64,000 bases of DNA, from NCBI GenBank assembly GCA_011390165.1, contig JAABSV010000013.1, forward strand, positions 1-64,000, in the 5' to 3' direction. Made by a program: the position numbers and the translations under genes. The first letter of the stretch is position 1. Every line of letters starts with the position of its first letter. This document shows, one piece after another, positions 44,169-53,821 of this stretch. Below the pieces are notes generated by a model that ran no database searches, was not told the DNA's origin, and saw only the letters and a list, made by a program, of their open reading frames with translations. This DNA is from Desulfobulbaceae bacterium (GTDB taxonomy: Bacteria > Desulfobacterota > Desulfobulbia > Desulfobulbales > Desulfocapsaceae).

Positions 44169-44702
44169 TCAGCCTGCGGCCCGTACCCAGGAGGCCTGTG
44201 GCCCGTTCTCACCGATTGTTTCACCGAAAACCACACTGTCACCCTCGGTGAGATCATCGATGTTGAGATTTTTCAGGGCATTTTCATGGAAATAGATATC
44301 CCGCTGGTCGGCGGAGGTAATAAAGCCATACGATTCGTGCGGTGAGAGCTTGCGAATCACCCCGCTCCCGTCCGGTTGATCGCCGACCATGGGGCTCTTT
44401 TTCGACTTCCTCTTTTTGCGCTGAATCTCTTTCAACTGCAGGGCCAGAACGTCGAACGACTCCGTCAGGGCGGCCCGCACCGTTTCGGCACTGCGGCTGA
44501 CCACCACTGTATCGTTAGGTACTGTCGCAACCAGCTTGATCTCGAACCCGCCCTCCTTGTATTGGGCAGTTGCTTCAATGCTGACGCGTAAATGGAGGAC
44601 AAAATTGGCGTAGTGACGAATCAATTTTTCCTGCTCTTCAACTATCTTCGTCTGCCAGCTTTTACGCATCTCAACATTTCGGGCTTCGATCTTCAGTTCC
44701 AT
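44169..44702 (-). CDS. HPF/RaiA ribosome-associated domain fused to a cold-shock-like domain
   Basis: This 177-residue protein joins two domains. Residues 1-95 resemble the S30AE fold of hibernation-promoting factor (start MELKIEARNVEM, then ATVPNDTVVVS). Residues 113-176 resemble a cold-shock nucleic-acid-binding domain (GVIRKLS, YGFITSAD, DIYFHENAL). A lysine/arginine-rich linker (KEIQRKKRKSKK) joins them. The ATG 44700-44702 has GGAGG upstream. A role in ribosome inactivation or stress is inferred. After the stop, 44120-44145 folds into a small GC hairpin without a T-run, and the 282-bp gap to polA holds nothing else clear. Confidence 0.82.
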   Translation of the reverse strand: MELKIEARNVEMRKSWQTKIVEEQEKLIRHYANFVLHLRVSIEATAQYKEGGFEIKLVATVPNDTVVVSRSAETVRAALTESFDVLALQLKEIQRKKRKSKKSPMVGDQPDGSGVIRKLSPHESYGFITSADQRDIYFHENALKNLNIDDLTEGDSVVFGETIGENGPQASWVRAAG

Positions 44703-45052
44703 ATGGTTCCTCCGTATCTGTTTCCAACAGCGGACACCCCGCCATTCACCGTATGCACAACCTGGTGTGCATCCCACGCAGAAAGATCCGTCAACCTGAT
44801 CGGCTACAGGCTACACCGGCATCGACGGTCACCTGCCTGCTTTCATTATATGCCCCTCACTCGGGGAATCAAGACTGCGGAGGATTTTCCGAGGGCATTC
44901 CAGGGAGATCAGACATTTTCCTCTCCCCCCTCGCCGAGAACTCTGGTCAATGCCGGAGTTTTCCGGTAAACTGTATGGCCTTTACTGCGTACAGCGTTGC
45001 CGACACCGACCGGCCGCCGCACCCCCCGCGGCAAATCATGGTTCAATTCGTC

Positions 45053-45202
45053 GTAACCGTTTACCAGCACCCCTTTTCGCCCGGTCAGGCCACCTGACCG
45101 GGCGAACTCCAGTTCGGCAGCCTGCCTGAACGAACCTGGAGTACTGGCTGAACGGCTACAGTCCGGGTATTTCGTTTTTGTTGCATACCGGTACACGGTT
45201 AC
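45053..45202 (-). mobile_element. MITE-like element, copy C, with perfect 8-bp target-site duplication
   Basis: This 150-bp element has perfect 8-bp terminal inverted repeats GTAACCGT (45053-45060) and ACGGTTAC (45195-45202). They extend imperfectly inward to ACC(A/G)G. It is flanked by identical AATTCGTC at 45045-45052 and 45203-45210. Internally CGCCCGGTCAGG (45078-45089) and CCTGACCGGGCG (45093-45104) form a perfect 12-bp hairpin. It has no reading frame. The GTAA ends and 8-bp duplications point to IS66-family mobilisation (known family traits; assignment inferred). It lies in the 606-bp gap between the HPF gene and hemH; the rest of that gap shows no gene. Confidence 0.88.
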
Positions 45203-45308
45203 AATTCGTCAACCATCCCTTTTTTATGAAAATGGTTGCCTTGCGGCTGACGCTGGGAGCAGAACAGGACAAAGCAGGACAACGTTGAACGATGGGGGAC
45301 AGCGACCG

Positions 45309-46283
45309 ATGAACAAACAGCGTACAACAGAAAAGGCGGAGAAGGGGGTGATCCTCTGCAACATGGGGGGGCCCGACACCCTGACTGATGTCCGGCCGTT
45401 TCTGTTCAATCTCTTTTCCGATCGGGAGATCATCCAGCTCGGCCCCCCCTTCATGCAGAAATTCCTCGCCTGGCTGATTGCCCGGCGGCGAGCCCCGAAG
45501 AGCAGGGCGATTTATGCCCAAATCGGCGGCGGTTCTCCGTTGAAGGGGCTCACCCTGGCCCAGGCAACCGCTTTGGAAAAGTCCCTTGGCAACGATGGCC
45601 GCTACCGGGTGACCATGGCGATGCGCTACTGGCCCCCGTATGCCGAGGAGGCGGTGGCCGAACTTCTCGCTGCCGGGGTGGAAGAGGTGACTCTGCTCAG
45701 CCTCTACCCCCACTACTCGAAAGCAACCACTGGTTCCTCCTTCAAGGCGGTGGAGGAGTGGCTGCGGCGGCTGGCACCGACCCTCCCCTGCCGCAGGATT
45801 GCCGCCTGGCCGACACAGCCGAGCTATGTCCGGGCCGTAGCCGCCAACATCATTGAAGGGATCGAGCGCTTTGCCGCCGCCAAGGTGGCCGTTGTCTACA
45901 GTGCCCACAGTCTGCCGGTCTCCTTTGTCCAGGCAGGTGACCCCTATGTCGAGCACCTTCGGCAGACCATTGCCGCCATTGAGGTTCACACCGGCCACCC
46001 CGGCCGGCTCTGTTACCAGAGTCGCAGCGGTCCGGTGGAATGGCTCTCTCCGTCAACCCAGGACATGCTTGCCGTACTGGCCAAAGAGGGGTGCCGGAAC
46101 ATCCTGATGGTACCGATCAGCTTTGTCTCGGACCATATCGAGACCCTCTACGAGATAGCGATCCAGTATCGGCAAGAGGCGGCCGATCTGGGCATCCGTC
46201 TGGAACCATGCCGTTCGCTGAACAGCCAACCACTCTTTATCCAGGCCCTGCGGGAACTGGTGCTGACCGGCGCGGCGTCCTGA
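45309..46283 (+). CDS. hemH: Ferrochelatase
   Basis: This 324-residue protein matches class I ferrochelatases, which insert iron into a porphyrin. Visible segments include the amino-terminal VILCNMGGPDT, YSAHSLP with the catalytic histidine, and VPISFVSDHIETL with the conserved glutamate. I start at ATG 45309; an in-frame TTG at 45285 is less likely. Many sulfate reducers make haem by the siroheme route, so the substrate may be protoporphyrin or coproporphyrin. No other haem gene is nearby. Confidence 0.92.
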   Translation: MNKQRTTEKAEKGVILCNMGGPDTLTDVRPFLFNLFSDREIIQLGPPFMQKFLAWLIARRRAPKSRAIYAQIGGGSPLKGLTLAQATALEKSLGNDGRYRVTMAMRYWPPYAEEAVAELLAAGVEEVTLLSLYPHYSKATTGSSFKAVEEWLRRLAPTLPCRRIAAWPTQPSYVRAVAANIIEGIERFAAAKVAVVYSAHSLPVSFVQAGDPYVEHLRQTIAAIEVHTGHPGRLCYQSRSGPVEWLSPSTQDMLAVLAKEGCRNILMVPISFVSDHIETLYEIAIQYRQEAADLGIRLEPCRSLNSQPLFIQALRELVLTGAAS

Positions 46284-46304
46284 GGCAGAAGAGGCCAGCC
46301 GCCG

Positions 46305-47426
46305 TTACTCACCGGCGAGGGTGTTCTGGAATCGGCGCATCCGCACGTTCATCAGAATCCCCAGAGCAAAGATGGTGGTGAGCAGCGAGGAGCCGCCATA
46401 GGAAAAGAGCGGCAAAGGGATACCCACCACCGGCAGCAGCCCCATCACCATAAAAAGATTGATCACCGCCTGCCAGAAGATCAGTGCCACCACCCCAAAG
46501 GCAAGGAGCACACCGAAACGGTCGCGGGCAAACATCGCCACATACAGCCCCCAGAGGAGGAGAAGGAAGTAGGCACCAAGAAAGAAGAGACTGCCGACAA
46601 ACCCCCACTCTTCCGCCCACACCGAGAAGGCGAAGTCAGTGTGGCGCTCGGGCAGAAAATGGAGGTGGCCCTGGGTGCCCTCCATGTATCCCTTGCCAAC
46701 CTTTCCGCCACTCCCCACCGCAATCTTCGACTGGAGAACCTGGTAGCCATGTCCCATGGGGTCCTTCTCTGGGTTGAGAAAGGTCTGGATCCGCTGTTTC
46801 TGGTAGGGTTTGAGCAGTTTTTCCCAGGCAAAGGCGGCCAGCCCTACCCCAAGGCTTCCCAAGATCAGATAGGTGGAAGGGCGCAGGCGGACAAAGATCG
46901 TCATCGAGACAAAGATAATACCCAGCATCAGGGCAGTGCCGAGGTCAGGCTGAATGAGAATGAGGAGAAAGGGGATGGCGGTGAGCAGTATCGGCACGAA
47001 CAGATCCTTGATCCCATAGCCGTCGACAAGCTCCTTGCGGGAGTAATAACTGGCCAGGGCAATCACCAGGGCCAGTTTCGCCGGTTCGGAGGGTTGGAGT
47101 TTAAACAGGCCGAGATTGATCCACCGCTGGGCCCCACCGGCCCGGTCACCGGCCAGCAGGGCGAAAAGAAGCATGGCAACGACTACCCCGTAGATAAAAT
47201 AGTTCCAGGAAAGGAGTTTCTGGTAGTCCAGACAGAGAACAAAGACAAAGAGGGTAAAACCCATCAGAAAAAAATACCCTTGGCGGAGATAGGGGGCAGC
47301 CTCCCCACCCTTCAGGGGGAAGGAGGCACTGTAGAGGTTGAAAAAGGCCATGGCACAGACAAGAAAAATCAGCAGCAGCAAAATCATGTCGAAGTGCTCA
47401 AAAAATCTGCGGTCTATTCTGATCAT
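46305..47426 (-). CDS. rodA: Rod-shape-determining protein RodA (SEDS glycosyltransferase)
   Basis: This 373-residue polytopic membrane protein is a SEDS-family peptidoglycan polymerase working with PBP2. About ten hydrophobic spans are visible, together with the family signature near the end (FMVMGLLPVVGIPLPLFSYGG) and KIAVGSGG in the extracellular loop. I start at ATG 47424-47426, twenty bases after the mrdA stop. It closes the mreBCD-mrdA-rodA operon and converges with hemH. Confidence 0.96.
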   Translation of the reverse strand: MIRIDRRFFEHFDMILLLLIFLVCAMAFFNLYSASFPLKGGEAAPYLRQGYFFLMGFTLFVFVLCLDYQKLLSWNYFIYGVVVAMLLFALLAGDRAGGAQRWINLGLFKLQPSEPAKLALVIALASYYSRKELVDGYGIKDLFVPILLTAIPFLLILIQPDLGTALMLGIIFVSMTIFVRLRPSTYLILGSLGVGLAAFAWEKLLKPYQKQRIQTFLNPEKDPMGHGYQVLQSKIAVGSGGKVGKGYMEGTQGHLHFLPERHTDFAFSVWAEEWGFVGSLFFLGAYFLLLLWGLYVAMFARDRFGVLLAFGVVALIFWQAVINLFMVMGLLPVVGIPLPLFSYGGSSLLTTIFALGILMNVRMRRFQNTLAGE

Positions 47427-47445
47427 CAGCTTTTTCCCCACCGGT

Positions 47446-49335
47446 TCATAGCCCTTTTTCCTCTTTCTGGTCAGCCGGGTCCAGCCGGCCGGAAAAATAT
47501 TGGTTGAGTACCGCTCTGGCAACGGGGCCAGCCCCGGAGCCGCCGTGCAGGCCGTGCTCGACGAGAACGGTAACCGCTATCTCGGGGTTGTCGGCGGGCG
47601 CAAAACAGGTGAACCAGGCGTGGTCGCGGAACTGGTAGGGAATATCATCCTCCTTGAGGTGACGGTACTGGGCCAGTTTCACCACCTGGGCGGTCCCGGT
47701 TTTGCCGGCGATCCGCAGCCCCTCGATGGCTACCCGGCGGGCAGTGCCGCGTCGGCCTTGGACGACATCCTCCATCCCCTGTCGAATGGCCTTGAAGTAG
47801 CGGTCCAGTCCGGTTATCTCGCTGACCACTTCAGGTTGAAAGTTCTCCACCAGTTTTCCTTCCGGATCAACCACCTGTTCGACAATCTGGGGGCGGAAGA
47901 CCTTGCCGCCATTGGCCAGGGTGGCGGTCATCACACAGACCTGGAGAGGGCTGGTGAGGTTGAAGCCCTGTCCGATGGCCACCGACAGGGTCTCGCCATC
48001 CTGCCATTTGCTGTTCCGATTCTGCTGTTTCCATTTTTTGGTCGGGGCAAGCCCCGATTTTTCGTACTCGATCTCGACCCCAGTATGTTTGCCGAGGCCA
48101 AGTTTACCGGCATATTCAGCCAGGGCATCGACCCCGACCCGCTGGCCCACCTGGTAAAAGTAGACATCGCAGGACTCGGAGATGGCCTTGTTCAGGTTGA
48201 CCGGGCCGTGCCCTCCCCGCTTCCAGCAGCGGTAGGTCCGGTTCCCGAAACGATAGTACCCCGGGCAGTAGAAAACCGTTTCCTCGTCAATCGCCCCCTT
48301 ATCAAGACCGGTGAGGGCGGTGACCATCTTGTACACCGAACCGGGCGGATACGAGGCCTGGGCCACTTTGTTGATCAGGGGGTGGCGCGGATTGTCGAGC
48401 ATTGCCTTCCAGTTGTCGGTGGAGATCCCGCCGATGAAATCCTGGATATGGATCGCCGGGGCGGAGGCCGCCACCAGCAGCCTGCCGGTGTTCACCTCCA
48501 TGGCCACCACCGCACCGGCCTTCTCTGCGGCCGCCATATGGCTTTCGGCAATCTGCTGGAGGTCGACATCCAGGGTCAGCCGAAGTTCCCGGCCTGGGAG
48601 CGGTTCCACCGATTTAAGCAGTTTCTGCTCAAAGCCCTTGACATCGACCTCCGAGTAGCGGCGCCCCTTTTCCCCGCGAAGATCAGCCTCCCGCAGCTTC
48701 TCCAGCCCCATTTTGCCGATGATATCGCCGCCCCGGTAGACCTCTTCATCCACTCGTTCCAACTCATCGCGGGAGATCGAGCCGAGATAGCCGATGACGT
48801 TGGCCGCCAGATCCTCGTAGTGGTACACCCGGACCGGCTGCACCTCGGTGCGGATTCCGGAAAACTCCTGGTTGTGGTTTTCGAGGTAGGCGAGCGTACG
48901 CCAGTCGATATCTTCTTTCAACCGGATCGGCAGATACTTCGGTGCCCCGGCGGCCTCGCGGACCTTCTCCCAGAGAAGGGCCTCTTCCATGCCGAGAACG
49001 GGGGCCAACCGCTTGAGTACACCTCCGAGATCGTAGGAATCCTCTTGAACCAGCACCACATTGAAGGAGGGCCGGTTGGTGACAATTTCCCGCCCTTGCC
49101 GGTCGAGAATGTGCCCTCTGGGCGGGGCCACTTGCATGATTCTCACCCGATTGCCGTAGGCCCGCCGTTCGTACTCATCACCGTGGGTGATCTGCAGCGA
49201 CCAGAGACGGAAAAGGATCAGGGCAAAAAAGAAAAGAACCAGGGCAACGGCAGCAACGAGACGTCTTTTCAGAATATCAAGAACACTGTCATCGCGTTCC
49301 TCGATCTCTTCGATGGTTTTAAAGGCAGGTTTCAT
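47446..49335 (-). CDS. mrdA: Penicillin-binding protein 2 (elongation transpeptidase)
   Basis: This 629-residue class B PBP crosslinks peptidoglycan during rod elongation. It has one amino-terminal membrane span (ALVLFFFALILFRLW), a PBP dimerisation/pedestal domain and the transpeptidase domain with active-site SVYK (in YPPGSVYKMVTAL), SCD and KTG (AGKTGTAQV) motifs. It sits between mreD and rodA, the conserved partner of the SEDS protein. Confidence 0.97.
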   Translation of the reverse strand: MKPAFKTIEEIEERDDSVLDILKRRLVAAVALVLFFFALILFRLWSLQITHGDEYERRAYGNRVRIMQVAPPRGHILDRQGREIVTNRPSFNVVLVQEDSYDLGGVLKRLAPVLGMEEALLWEKVREAAGAPKYLPIRLKEDIDWRTLAYLENHNQEFSGIRTEVQPVRVYHYEDLAANVIGYLGSISRDELERVDEEVYRGGDIIGKMGLEKLREADLRGEKGRRYSEVDVKGFEQKLLKSVEPLPGRELRLTLDVDLQQIAESHMAAAEKAGAVVAMEVNTGRLLVAASAPAIHIQDFIGGISTDNWKAMLDNPRHPLINKVAQASYPPGSVYKMVTALTGLDKGAIDEETVFYCPGYYRFGNRTYRCWKRGGHGPVNLNKAISESCDVYFYQVGQRVGVDALAEYAGKLGLGKHTGVEIEYEKSGLAPTKKWKQQNRNSKWQDGETLSVAIGQGFNLTSPLQVCVMTATLANGGKVFRPQIVEQVVDPEGKLVENFQPEVVSEITGLDRYFKAIRQGMEDVVQGRRGTARRVAIEGLRIAGKTGTAQVVKLAQYRHLKEDDIPYQFRDHAWFTCFAPADNPEIAVTVLVEHGLHGGSGAGPVARAVLNQYFSGRLDPADQKEEKGL

Positions 49336-49359
49336 ACTTTTGCAGGGTCTTTCCCAGGT

Positions 49360-49893
49360 TCAGTTCACCTTGACACTCCGCCGGCGGTGGCTCTTTGCCT
49401 TCGCTCGGCGCTGGCGGAGATTCTCGAGCAGACGATTGAAGAGGACAAAAAGAGGAATCGCCACCACCACCATCAGCACCGTCCGCTGCAATGTCTGGCC
49501 CCAGGACCACTCTGGCAAGGCATCCGGCATGGCCAGGGAGTACACGAAATAAAAACAGATCTGCACCAGAAAATAGCTCACCCCCACTAGAGGGATCTGG
49601 TAGGTCGACTCGCGGATGCGGCTTTTGCCAGCCAGTGCCTTCAGGGTGGCAAAGGTTAGCAGACTGAGCAGAGGATAGAAGCCGAGATGGATGGCCGCCA
49701 CCACATCCATCACCCAGCCAAGAGAGAAAACCAGCATGATTCCCGGAATCCAGGGAAAGCGATAGGCGATGAAGGCAACCAGGATAAAGAGAAAATCAGG
49801 GCGACCCAGCCACTGCGGCAGGACGGGAAGAAGGGTGGTCTGAACAACGATGAACCCGATGCCAATACTCCAGAAAACGAAGGCCGGCAACAT
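49360..49893 (-). CDS. mreD: Rod-shape-determining protein MreD
   Basis: This 177-residue hydrophobic protein has about five membrane spans and a basic carboxy terminus (RRAKAKSHRRRSVKVN). Assignment rests on hydrophobicity, length and position between mreC and mrdA, because MreD is poorly conserved. It starts four bases after the mreC stop. Confidence 0.9.
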   Translation of the reverse strand: MLPAFVFWSIGIGFIVVQTTLLPVLPQWLGRPDFLFILVAFIAYRFPWIPGIMLVFSLGWVMDVVAAIHLGFYPLLSLLTFATLKALAGKSRIRESTYQIPLVGVSYFLVQICFYFVYSLAMPDALPEWSWGQTLQRTVLMVVVAIPLFVLFNRLLENLRQRRAKAKSHRRRSVKVN

Positions 49894-49897
49894 CTGC

Positions 49898-50776
49898 CTA
49901 TCTCTCCCGCTCCATGTTCATCGAGTCAATGATTTTCCGGCGGTCAGTGGGATCGATCAGCACCACTTCCAGTTTCTGGAAATCGACGTGGGGCTCCACT
50001 TCAATCTCTTGAAACATTCCCCGCTGTTTTCGCTGGACCCTGATCACCCTGCCCAGGGGGATGCCAGCCGGAAAAACCCCGCCAAGCCCAGCAGTGACGA
50101 TATGGTCACCAACCGCCACGTCGGCGTTCTTCAGGACATACTGGAGAACATACCCCTTTTCCCCGGCACCTTTCAAGATGCCACGGATACGGTTTTTCTG
50201 GATCATGGCGTCAATGGCACTGCTCGGGGCGTTGGCCAGCAGCACCTTGGCGTAATTTTCGCTGGTGTGGATGATCTGCCCCACCGCGCCTCCCGGGGCC
50301 AGCACCACCATGCCGGCCAGCACGTCATCTTTTCGGCCGCGGTCGACGACAATGGTCTGGTACCAGTAGGCCGGTTCCTTGCCGACCACCCTGGCCGCGA
50401 GGGGTTCGAAGGGGAGATTTTCCTTGAAGGCGAGGAGTTCCTCGAGATGGAGGTAGGTGCTGTACCCTTCCCGGTACTTGCCCAGTTCACCGAGGTACTT
50501 GGCCACCTGGGCCTGGAGACGTTTGTTCTCGGCGCGGACGCTGAGCAGCGCCAGATAGTCGTTCTTGACGGTGGTCACCGTCCCCATCACCTGAGTCACC
50601 ACGCTCTGGAACGGTCCGATGAAATCAAGGGTGAGTTGGTGCGGGGTGCCGAAACGCCCCCCCAGCATCGGCGCGAAGATCAACAGCCCAACGACGAGCA
50701 GCACTCCAACGAGGAGGAGCACCCTGATCGTGGCAAAAACCGATCGTCCCTGTATCGCTTGGCTTTTCTTTCTCAC
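49898..50776 (-). CDS. mreC: Rod-shape-determining protein MreC (GTG start)
   Basis: This 292-residue membrane-anchored protein activates PBP2-RodA in the periplasm. It has an amino-terminal membrane helix (VLLLVGVLLVVGLLIFAP), a coiled-coil stretch near residues 65-110 and the double beta-barrel domain (RVVGKEPAYWYQTIVVDRG). The start is a GTG at 50774-50776 with GGAG six bases upstream. It follows mreB by 85 bp. Confidence 0.96.
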   Translation of the reverse strand: MRKKSQAIQGRSVFATIRVLLLVGVLLVVGLLIFAPMLGGRFGTPHQLTLDFIGPFQSVVTQVMGTVTTVKNDYLALLSVRAENKRLQAQVAKYLGELGKYREGYSTYLHLEELLAFKENLPFEPLAARVVGKEPAYWYQTIVVDRGRKDDVLAGMVVLAPGGAVGQIIHTSENYAKVLLANAPSSAIDAMIQKNRIRGILKGAGEKGYVLQYVLKNADVAVGDHIVTAGLGGVFPAGIPLGRVIRVQRKQRGMFQEIEVEPHVDFQKLEVVLIDPTDRRKIIDSMNMERER

Positions 50777-50861
50777 AAGTCACTCCAGCAGAGGACTGAA
50801 CAGCGACCACCACCGGCAAAGCTGGCCGCGGGCAGTGGCAGTCAGGCAACCGACCGGCGGA

Positions 50862-52049
<1,188 letters not shown>

Positions 52050-52106
52050 TCATTTTCGAAGGCAACAACTATGCTTGCCGATCATAAAAGAATCGCCCGT
52101 TTTCTG

Positions 52107-52135
52107 TTGACAGAGAAAAAAATGCCTGGTAAAGA
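52107..52135 (+). promoter_or_regulatory. Predicted promoter upstream of tRNA-Ala
   Basis: TTGACA (52107-52112), a 17-base spacer with an A-tract and TAAAGA (52130-52135) form a plausible sigma-70 promoter. The tRNA starts about 95 bases later, so a leader would be processed off. A closer promoter cannot be excluded. Confidence 0.5.
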
Positions 52136-52230
52136 TACCCCCAGTTTTCCGGCCGGTACGCGCGTTGTCGATGTGCCGATGAGCCAGAACATACCGAAGT
52201 TGCCGAAGTTATCGTTTACAGGACGGTAGA

Positions 52231-52306
52231 GGGGCTATAGCTCAGCTGGGAGAGCGCTTGACTGGCAGTCAAGAGGTCGTCGGTTCGATCCCGACTAGCT
52301 CCACCA
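52231..52306 (+). tRNA. tRNA-Ala (GGC anticodon)
   Basis: A 76-base cloverleaf with acceptor GGGGCTA/TAGCTCC containing the G3-U70 wobble that identifies alanine tRNA. The anticodon loop is CTGGCAG, the T-loop is GTTCGAT, and the CCA is encoded. It marks the left edge of the accessory stretch that follows. Confidence 0.97.
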
Positions 52307-52317
52307 ATAAAATTAAG

Positions 52318-52349
52318 GGGTTACGGTCAACTGGCTGTAGCCCTTTTTT
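52318..52349 (+). terminator. Intrinsic terminator after tRNA-Ala
   Basis: GGGTTACGGTC (52318-52328) pairs with GGCTGTAGCCC (52333-52343), including wobble pairs, around a four-base loop. Six T residues follow. It starts 12 bases past the tRNA. Confidence 0.82.
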
Positions 52350-52365
52350 GTTTGGCGGCGATTTT

Positions 52366-52415
52366 GTCCCGCTCCTGTCCCGCTCCTGTCCCGCTCCTGT
52401 CCCGCTCCTGTCCCG
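52366..52415 (+). repeat. 11-bp tandem repeat (minisatellite)
   Basis: Four exact copies of GTCCCGCTCCT run from 52366 to 52409, followed by a partial fifth. Two looser copies (GTCCCGCTTCT, GTCCTGCTACT) lie at about 52440-52461. It is non-coding as far as I can tell. Copy number may vary between strains. Confidence 0.9.
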
Positions 52416-52461
52416 TTGTTGTTATCTCAAGGAACTCTTGTCCCGCTTCTGTCCTGCTACT

Positions 52462-53821
52462 AACCTGGAAGTGATTCAGCTCAACACGTCAATGACGGGT
52501 AAGATACCTGGTCCCGGTCTATTGCACCGCCACTTGGGTGTGCATGTTTGTGGCGCTTACCGTGGTGAGATTGACAGTGTGTGTTGGTAACCGACCTAAT
52601 GCCTAATGGGGACATTGCCGCTACTCGGTGCCGGAGAGCATAAGATGTGCTTGTTTGCTTCGATGGCGAGGTAGATTTCGATACGGTTGTGTCCCCCTCT
52701 CACTGTTTGGTCGTCTTTTTTGGCGAGCAAAATACTGCCTTCATTTTCCTCCAATCTTGACCGCTCAACCTGGTATTTGATCAAGTGTGGGAAACTCTGT
52801 TTTACCTCCTGAAATGCGGGGAGGTAGCGGGCGCATCAGCGATCCCCCCCCATTGGCCGATTGCCGGTATGCCATGGCACCTGGGTTTCATCAAGGTTAT
52901 AATTCGAAATTTTATTTTTTTGAGTGTCAGGTATGGGCGACAGTGCAACCTGTACCTTCTTGGTCTGCTGCTGACAGTCACCAGAAGCTTGTTACGTGCC
53001 GCGCTTGCAATCAAATATCGAGGCCAATAGCTCAACAACCTTCGAGCGGGATCAATCATAGGTGTTAGCACCAATGATTAGTACTTTCTCTCGCTTGTAC
53101 TGGTGAATCGAGAGAAAAAGTTGACAGCTAGAACAACAAGGGTCAATAAAAACTTTCGCCAGTTATTTCGAGAGTTCTTCAGCAAATCATTCGTGGCACT
53201 CATTCTGAAGGTCAAATTTTCATTCGTAACAATCTCCCGGTAATAATTGTTGCCCTTAAAAGTCAGGGTAAAAATGGCGGAGAAACGTATCAGAGGGGAG
53301 AACCCTCTCGGCTTACGTATGCCGTTCTTGTTCAAAACGGTACCGATTTGGAATCCATTAACAAACGAAATGATTCTGCCCTGCAGCCGTTTTTGTTTCT
53401 TGCCGTTCCCAGTATTGTTTGGTAATATCATTCCAACCCTTCATTCTTGATATTGTTGATCTTTTTTTCAAAGTCAATATGCTAGGGAGCGAAGATTTTT
53501 CACTTTTTATTTTATTATTTCAATTAGTTATTCTTATTTTTTGCAACTCCATTTACAACCCGGAATGTTGAGTTAAAAAAATCCTGGCGACGACTGAGAC
53601 ATGTGTCTGAGTATCCTCTATGTGATGCTTGATATAGGTTGGAAAGGGGTTGCTGTGAGAGAAGAGGTCCGTCGGCTGTTACCTTGACAATGTTAGGTGA
53701 AGAGGTCGGATACACTAGGAGCAAAACTAAATAAACATTATCGTTCAAGTAGCAGCGTTTTATGCCTAATTTTTATTATTATACCGATAAAGTATATTAG
53801 CATATCTTACATGGGGCTCAA
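52462..53821. other. Intergenic stretch without recognisable genes, becoming AT-rich
   Basis: About 1.36 kb. Base composition shifts from about average to clearly AT-rich after roughly 53050. Short reading frames of 60-117 codons exist (for example 53078-53431 on the minus strand), but none has a convincing ribosome binding site or recognisable family. A run of eight C residues lies near 52845. It may be decayed mobile or transferred DNA next to tRNA-Ala, but I found no transposase fragment that I can name and no copy of the tRNA 3' end. Confidence 0.6.

Noticed and set aside
52366-52461. Tandem repeats as a possible CRISPR array
   Set aside because: Units are 11 bp in direct tandem with no spacers, and no cas gene is nearby.
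53078-53431. 117-codon minus-strand frame in AT-rich DNA
   Set aside because: No ribosome binding site, no recognisable family and composition like the surrounding non-coding DNA; not reported as a gene.
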